From Pedobacter psychrotolerans (GTDB lineage Bacteria > Bacteroidota > Bacteroidia > Sphingobacteriales > Sphingobacteriaceae), in NCBI RefSeq assembly GCF_004340665.1, contig NZ_SLWO01000011.1, positions 37,884 to 101,883 of the forward strand: a stretch of DNA of 64,000 nucleotides, read 5' to 3'. Below are positions 61,284 to 64,000 of this stretch, piece after piece (position 1 is the stretch's first letter; each line of letters opens with the position of its first letter). The position numbers and the translations under genes were made by a program. The notes below the pieces were generated by a model. It had not been told where the DNA came from and searched no databases. It worked only from the letters and a program-made list of their open reading frames with translations.

Positions 61284-64000
61284 ATGAAAAATATCTCTCC
61301 TATTCAAGAGCCGATTTTACTTACCCAAAATATTTTTAGTAAATCCATCATATATAATGTAGGTGGTTATGCTTTAATTGAGGGAAAGCTTGATACAGTG
61401 ATTTTACTTAAGTCAATTGAACAGGTTTTGCTGAATATTGATATCATTAAAGTGGGTTTTTGTGCTTTTAATGAAGATAAAGAAGATAAATTTGATGCTT
61501 TTCAAAAAATAGATTATTCGGTTTTAGATTTTTCCAAAGAATCGAACGCAGATGATCTCTGCACCAGCTGGATTAATTCAGATATTAATCACGCTTTCGA
61601 TTTAAAGGAAAACTTTCTTAAAATTAGGGTCCTTAAATCTTTTGAGAATAAATTTTATTGGTATGTGAAGGTCCATCATTTGATATTTGATGGTTACTCT
61701 ATGTCATTGTTTTTTAATAAAGTATCTTATTTATATACCGAAATGATGAAGGAAAATATTCCTTCTTTTGAAGTTTTTAAATATCAGGATTTTATAGATG
61801 AGTATGTGACATATAAATCATCTGAGGACTTTGTTAAAGACAGTGAATTTTGGCTGGAAAGATTGAAACCTCTTATGGGATCCAGACTTTTTCAATCTTG
61901 CTTAAATTCAGAAAAGCGGAAATCTTTTGCTTCTAAGCGTAAAGAAATACGATTATCTAGAGAATTGGTTAATTGTATCAATGGATTCAGTACTCAATAC
62001 AATTGTACCATTTTTCATTATTTTACAGCTGTTATTTTTATTTTAAATCATTTATATGATAACTCAGGGGCTGTACTAGGTTTGCCTCTGCTTAATAGAA
62101 GAAATAAAAAATATAAAAATACATTTGGTGCTTTTGTGAATATGCTTCCTTTCTCTGTCAATTTAGAAGAAAGCTGGAAATTTATAGAAATACTGAAGCA
62201 TGTTAAGGATAAACTGAAAGGGTGTTACAGACATGAACGATTTCCTTTATATAGCGCATTAGAAAAACTTGATAGCGCTGGGAATATATATAATGCCTCC
62301 TTTTCGTATCAAAAAAGCAGTTACCAGGCTAAACTTGGTGAGGCGGCAGCAACGATTAAATATATCCACAGTGGAGAACAGCAGGAAGATTTGGCTTTTC
62401 ATTTACTTGAGTTTTCTAAAACAGGAGATGTGACTCTTTCTCTAGATTATAAAGAGGAATCTATTTCAAACTTTGTCGCTGACAATTTACTTAATCATTT
62501 TAATAATTTACTGGTCTCATTATATCAAGCTCCCGATATGCGTTTGAGTGATCTGGAGTATCTGAGTGGAGCAGAGCGGAATCAGCTGCTGAATGAGTTC
62601 AATGCGACCGAAGTTGGATATGCTCGTGACCAGACGATTGTAGATTTGTTTGAGGCTCAGGTGGCATTGACTCCTGAAGCGGTGGCTCTGGTATTTGAAG
62701 AGCATGAGCTGACCTATGGTGAGTTGAATAGGCGTTCGAATCAGTTGGGGGCTTATCTGCGAACAACAGGTGGCATCCGGCCCGATGAGCTGGTGGGGGT
62801 TAAATTACATCGAAGCGAGTTACTGGTGATTGCGTTGCTGGGGATCTTAAAGTCAGGCGGGGCCTGTGTGCCAATTGATCCTGAGTATCCTCAGGAGCGG
62901 ATCAGTTATATGGAGAAGGACAGTGGAATCCGTGTTTTACTTGATGAGCATGAGCTGTCCCGGCTGGAACCGTTGCTAAGTGATTATAGTGAAGATAACC
63001 TGGTAAAGGTCAATGGTTCATCGGACCTGGCCTATGTGATTTATACCTCAGGGAGTACCGGTACTCCAAAAGGGGTGATGATTGAACATGGAGGTATTGT
63101 GAACCAGTTATACAGCAAGATCAACTTGCTGTCTATGGCCCCTTCAGAGGGTCTTTGTCATAATTCACAATTACATTTTGTAGGAGGTCTCTGGCAGCTG
63201 TGGTCGCCACTGATCAGTGGGGGGTTTGTTGTTTTGTGTGCACAGGCTGAGTTGCAGGACATGAGCCTTGTATTGGAAAAGGTGTCATTTTATCATAGCC
63301 GTATCCTGGAGGTAATTCCTTCTCAGCTGAACAGTTACCTGTCTGGCCATGGGGATAAGATTGACCTTACGGGATTGGAGTTTCTGATTCTGACTGGGGA
63401 GAAGTTAAGTTCACGTTTTGTGCAGTGCTGTTATGATGGGAATCCGGGACTTCGGTTGATGAATGCGTATGGACAGACGGAGTTATCAAATGATACGATG
63501 AGCTATGTATTGTCAGGCTCAGAGGATCATTTACTGATCGGTCGGCCTATCCAGAATACCTACCAATATATATTGGGGAAGGATAATGGTTTATGTGCAG
63601 TTGGTGTAGTAGGAGAGCTTTGCACGAGTGGAGCCGGGTTATCCCGTGGTTATTTGAACCTTCCGGAGCTGACTGCGGAGAAATTTGTAGCGAATCCTTA
63701 CCGTTTAGGAGAGTTGATGTACCGGACAGGAGATCTGGGGCGATGGCTTTGTGATGGGAACATCGAGCTTATAGGCCGTAAGGATGAGCAGTTGAAGATC
63801 CGTGGTTACCGGATTGAGCCAGGGGAGATAGAGCGTGTATTATTGGATTATTCCGGCGTGGAGGGAGTGGTAGTGACTGGCAGGAAGCTAGGTGATGAAA
63901 TGGAAGAGTTGGTTGCTTATCTTGTATGTGTAGATTTATTGAATACCTCTGATTTGCGCACTTATCTGAGTAGCCGTTTACCGTCCTATATGCTTCCGGG
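61284..64000 (+). CDS. Nonribosomal peptide synthetase, C-A module (3' end outside window)
   Basis: At least 905 residues are visible and the frame runs off the window. The condensation domain covers about residues 5-410, with the active-site motif HHLIFDG (131-137). The adenylation domain (about 450-900) has YTSGSTGTPKG (587-597), NAYGQTE, YRTGDLGRW, GRKDEQLKIRGYRIEPGE and LPSYMLP. At the position of GrsA Asp235 the sequence is HFVGGLW (631-637), i.e. Val replaces the Asp that binds the substrate amino group, so an alpha-keto/hydroxy or other non-amino acid may be activated. GC content jumps near 62520 at the C-A boundary. Confidence 0.88.
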   Translation, partial: MKNISPIQEPILLTQNIFSKSIIYNVGGYALIEGKLDTVILLKSIEQVLLNIDIIKVGFCAFNEDKEDKFDAFQKIDYSVLDFSKESNADDLCTSWINSDINHAFDLKENFLKIRVLKSFENKFYWYVKVHHLIFDGYSMSLFFNKVSYLYTEMMKENIPSFEVFKYQDFIDEYVTYKSSEDFVKDSEFWLERLKPLMGSRLFQSCLNSEKRKSFASKRKEIRLSRELVNCINGFSTQYNCTIFHYFTAVIFILNHLYDNSGAVLGLPLLNRRNKKYKNTFGAFVNMLPFSVNLEESWKFIEILKHVKDKLKGCYRHERFPLYSALEKLDSAGNIYNASFSYQKSSYQAKLGEAAATIKYIHSGEQQEDLAFHLLEFSKTGDVTLSLDYKEESISNFVADNLLNHFNNLLVSLYQAPDMRLSDLEYLSGAERNQLLNEFNATEVGYARDQTIVDLFEAQVALTPEAVALVFEEHELTYGELNRRSNQLGAYLRTTGGIRPDELVGVKLHRSELLVIALLGILKSGGACVPIDPEYPQERISYMEKDSGIRVLLDEHELSRLEPLLSDYSEDNLVKVNGSSDLAYVIYTSGSTGTPKGVMIEHGGIVNQLYSKINLLSMAPSEGLCHNSQLHFVGGLWQLWSPLISGGFVVLCAQAELQDMSLVLEKVSFYHSRILEVIPSQLNSYLSGHGDKIDLTGLEFLILTGEKLSSRFVQCCYDGNPGLRLMNAYGQTELSNDTMSYVLSGSEDHLLIGRPIQNTYQYILGKDNGLCAVGVVGELCTSGAGLSRGYLNLPELTAEKFVANPYRLGELMYRTGDLGRWLCDGNIELIGRKDEQLKIRGYRIEPGEIERVLLDYSGVEGVVVTGRKLGDEMEELVAYLVCVDLLNTSDLRTYLSSRLPSYMLP

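Overview
The window looks like chromosome from a Bacteroidota of the family Sphingobacteriaceae, most likely Pedobacter or a close relative. The support is AT-rich DNA, TonB-dependent receptors with carboxypeptidase-regulatory-like N-termini, a TAnnTTTG promoter preceded by TTG, many secreted proteins or lipoproteins ending in a barrel-type Phe or starting with a lipobox, LytTR signalling, and families typical of that lineage (DUF4142, DUF4374, DUF6973, DUF3095). No rRNA, tRNA or CRISPR array was seen.

Region 1 (1-6298) ends a cbb3-oxidase assembly cluster (FixH, then a SafE/UreH-like membrane protein). It is followed by a three-gene iron/xenosiderophore operon resembling Bacteroides xusABC: TonB receptor, DUF4374 surface lipoprotein and PepSY membrane protein, with a good promoter and a hairpin in the 5' leader. 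Region 2 (6300-32000) is mostly housekeeping and stress genes: SDR oxidoreductase, K+ channel, DUF4142, Pif1-like helicase with HRDC, CoiA-like nuclease, beta-lactamase-like hydrolase, GlgX, the NHEJ ligase LigD, a DUF3095 cyclase-like protein, CDF transporter, aldo-keto reductases, HAD and PAP2 phosphatases. Three kinds of dispersed repeats lie in its gaps. Region 3 (32000-48000) has a dienelactone hydrolase, a formaldehyde-fixing hxlB-hxlA pair divergent from an AraC regulator, a desaturase, two more AraC regulators, BioB, a retropepsin-like protein and a MarR/EVE/VOC cluster. A scar at about 40.86 kb joins the tail of an outer-membrane receptor to the tail of a response regulator.

Region 4 (48200-64000) is an AT-rich accessory island. 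It opens with remnants of a DOPA-dioxygenase-like gene and a serine recombinase, then a lipoprotein/DUF6973 pair that looks like one frameshifted polymorphic exoprotein gene followed by a small lipoprotein. Next comes a biosynthetic locus: a 4'-phosphopantetheinyl transferase, a split class I lantibiotic dehydratase (LanB glutamylation part plus SpaB_C-type elimination part) broken by three homopolymer frameshifts, a LytTR two-component system, a 57-residue Ser/Thr-rich precursor-like peptide with no cysteine, a TonB-dependent receptor and the start of a nonribosomal peptide synthetase that runs off the window. The NRPS adenylation domain has Val where amino-acid-activating domains have the conserved Asp, which suggests an alpha-keto, hydroxy or other non-amino-acid starter.

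The most interesting feature is this island: a dehydratase/precursor pair that could not form ordinary lanthionines, sharing a locus with an NRPS, its likely PPTase and peptide-type signalling. The dehydratase appears decayed or slippage-prone: a neighbouring receptor gene keeps an A9 run in frame, which argues against uniformly poor sequence.
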